Position numbers and translations under genes: made by a program. The notes under the pieces were generated by a model, which saw nothing but the letters and a program-made list of their open reading frames with translations, ran no database searches and was not told where the DNA came from. DNA of 64,000 nt from Sphingobium sp. TKS. Its GTDB lineage: Bacteria; Pseudomonadota; Alphaproteobacteria; Sphingomonadales; Sphingomonadaceae. Positions 62,502 to 64,000 of this stretch are shown here, one piece after another; positions within the stretch are counted from its first letter, which is position 1, and each line of letters begins with the position of its first letter. The DNA is taken from the NCBI RefSeq assembly GCF_001563265.1, contig NZ_CP005083.1, forward strand, positions 3,785,001 to 3,849,000. Reading direction: 5' to 3'.

Positions 62502-64000
62502 ATGTCCAAGCCGATGATTTTGTGGTTCGAAGACATCGGTATCGCTGATGTGCCGGCCGTAGGCGGCAAGAACGCGTCTTTAGGCGAGATGACCGCGGCC
62601 CTCGCTCAGAAGGGCGTGAAGGTGCCCTCTGGCTTTGCCACCACTGCGGACGCTTACAGGGCGTTCGTTCACGACAATGAGCTTGCACCCCGCATTACGG
62701 AACATCTCTCCGCCTTCCACTCCGGCGGATGCACCCTTCAGGAAGCGGGGCAGGCTATAAGGAGTCTGTTTCTGGAAGCGGAAATGCCCTCCCATATCGC
62801 CGAGGAGATTGTGTCCGCTTATGCGGAACTTGGCCGGCGTACCGGCACAGAGCGTCCCGCCGTTGCCGTGCGCAGCAGCGCGACCGCCGAAGATCTGCCG
62901 GATGCGAGCTTCGCGGGCCAGCAGGAAACCTTCCTCAATGTCCGGGGCCGGGCCGCACTTCTGGCGGCCTGTCGTCGATGCTTCGCCTCGCTGTTCACCG
63001 ATCGCGCGATCAGTTACCGCGATGCGAAAGGCTTCGATCATCTCGAGGTTGCGCTGTCGATCGGCATTCAGCAGATGGTCCGTTCGGACCTGTGCGGATC
63101 GGGCGTCATGTTCTCGATCGATACCGAAACCGGCTTTCCAAATGCTATCGTCATCAGCGCCGCCTGGGGGCTGGGTGAGACCGTCGTCCAGGGGAGCGTA
63201 AACCCGGACAGATATGTCGTATTCAAACCGCTTCTCGCGCAGCCGGGGACCGAACCGATCATCGACAAGGAGTTGGGCGGCAAGGCGTTCCGCATGGTCT
63301 ATGGGGAAGGCGGAAGCCACCGTACGAGGATCGTCGAGACAACCGAGCAGGAGCGTCAGAGCTTCGTTCTCGATAACAGCGATATCGTCCAGCTCGCCCG
63401 GTGGGCCGTGGCGATCGAGGACCATTACCAGCGTCCCATGGACATGGAATGGGCGAAGGACGGCGAGACTGGTGAACTCTACATCGTCCAGGCACGCCCC
63501 GAAACGGTTCAGGCCCAGGCCAGCACCTCGACATTCCGGCATTACCGCCTCAAGGAGAAAGGCGACCCGCTATTGACGGGCGCGGCGGTGGGAACAGCCA
63601 TCGCTGCTGGCAAGGCTTGTGTCATCCGGACCGCCGCCGACATCGCCCAGTTCCGGGACGGGTCTATTCTCATCACTGAGACGACCGACCCCGATTGGGT
63701 TCCGGTCATGAAACGCGCGGCGGGGATCGTGACCAATCATGGCGGCACCACCAGCCACGCCGCCATCGTCAGCCGCGAACTCGGTGTTCCCGCAATCGTC
63801 GGCACCGGAAACGCGACCGAGATCATTGCCGAGAACAGCGAGATCACGATCAGCTGCGCTAACGGTGACGTCGGAACAATCTACGCCAGCATACTCGATT
63901 TTTCCGTGACGGACGTGGATATCGGCTCCCTGCCGGCCACCCGGACGGACATCATGGTCAATATCGCGAACCCGGCGGCGGCATTCCAGTGGTGGCGGCT
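62502..64000 (+). CDS. ppsA: Phosphoenolpyruvate synthase, cut by the window end
   Basis: The first 499 codons of PEP synthase, which turns pyruvate, ATP and water into PEP, AMP and phosphate in gluconeogenesis. The N-terminal ATP-grasp domain is complete (GGKNASLGEMTAALAQKGVK, VAVRSSATAEDLPDASFAGQ, LYIVQARPETVQ). The phosphohistidine domain has the catalytic His in HGGTTSHAAIVSRELGVPAI. The PEP/pyruvate-binding domain lies beyond the window. ATG 62502 follows TGGAGATGAGC. It looks intact as far as it goes and is the only clear housekeeping gene here. Confidence 0.93.
   Translation, partial: MSKPMILWFEDIGIADVPAVGGKNASLGEMTAALAQKGVKVPSGFATTADAYRAFVHDNELAPRITEHLSAFHSGGCTLQEAGQAIRSLFLEAEMPSHIAEEIVSAYAELGRRTGTERPAVAVRSSATAEDLPDASFAGQQETFLNVRGRAALLAACRRCFASLFTDRAISYRDAKGFDHLEVALSIGIQQMVRSDLCGSGVMFSIDTETGFPNAIVISAAWGLGETVVQGSVNPDRYVVFKPLLAQPGTEPIIDKELGGKAFRMVYGEGGSHRTRIVETTEQERQSFVLDNSDIVQLARWAVAIEDHYQRPMDMEWAKDGETGELYIVQARPETVQAQASTSTFRHYRLKEKGDPLLTGAAVGTAIAAGKACVIRTAADIAQFRDGSILITETTDPDWVPVMKRAAGIVTNHGGTTSHAAIVSRELGVPAIVGTGNATEIIAENSEITISCANGDVGTIYASILDFSVTDVDIGSLPATRTDIMVNIANPAAAFQWWR

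Noticed and set aside
1..64000. CRISPR array or rRNA genes
   Set aside because: No regularly spaced repeat array and no rRNA signature were seen on reading through. Repeats found are inverted or tandem pairs of other kinds.

Overview
The window is high-GC accessory DNA from an alphaproteobacterium, most likely a sphingomonad (Sphingomonas/Sphingobium/Novosphingobium type). This placement rests on gene content: a Ti-type TraA/TraC/TraD block with a DUF6118-like neighbour, a PRTRC cassette, DUF736 and DUF2493 genes and an F-type TraD/TraI pair. No ribosomal RNA or complete tRNA gene is visible. Nearly everything belongs to mobile or defence DNA; only the ppsA gene at the right edge looks like host metabolism.

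Region 1 (1-8.8 kb) is the end of an integrative mobilizable element. From the left it has an IS630 copy with a frameshifted transposase, a DUF6118-like gene, a MOBQ (Ti-type) relaxase traA, a recognisable oriT in the traA/traC divergent gap, traC and traD, a toxin-first HigBA-like module, an AlpA-type regulator and a P4-like tyrosine integrase. The integrase start faces a 25-bp tRNA 3'-end fragment at 8764-8788, read as an attachment-site scar.

Region 2 (about 9-53.3 kb) is a different, larger conjugative element of plasmid or ICE type. It opens with a winged-helix gene and a CHC2-toprim protein, then a complete PRTRC cassette (ParB, E, C, F, B, A, ThiF; 10.9-16.7 kb). That cassette has the parts of a ubiquitin-like conjugation pathway: a Ub-like protein ending in glycine, an E1-like enzyme, an E2-like protein with one single cysteine, and a JAMM protease. 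Next come a 1,723-residue methylase-helicase fusion, a DUF1778/GNAT toxin-antitoxin pair, and about 17 kb of small, mostly rightward, often start/stop-overlapping genes of unknown function, among them a DUF3560 protein, a GHKL ATPase, DUF1419 and DUF6283 proteins and a SLOG-like protein. Many of these transcription units are preceded by a shared polypurine tract. A Phd/PIN toxin-antitoxin pair, DUF736 and DUF2493 follow. The transfer operon (46.3-53.3 kb) has an oriT-like repeat region, a ribbon-helix-helix protein, a VirD4/TraD coupling protein, a MOBF relaxase, an Mrr-like nuclease and a lytic transglycosylase. The mating-pore genes and any replication gene are outside the window.

Region 3 (53.5-62.2 kb) is a scarred, recombined stretch: a CobW-family GTPase remnant joined head-to-head with a sodC remnant, a LuxR-type regulator, a McrBC pair whose McrB carries an inserted reader-like domain, and an IS701 copy sitting inside an already decayed endonuclease/exonuclease/phosphatase-family gene. 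Region 4 (62.5-64 kb) is the first 499 codons of phosphoenolpyruvate synthase, cut by the window edge.
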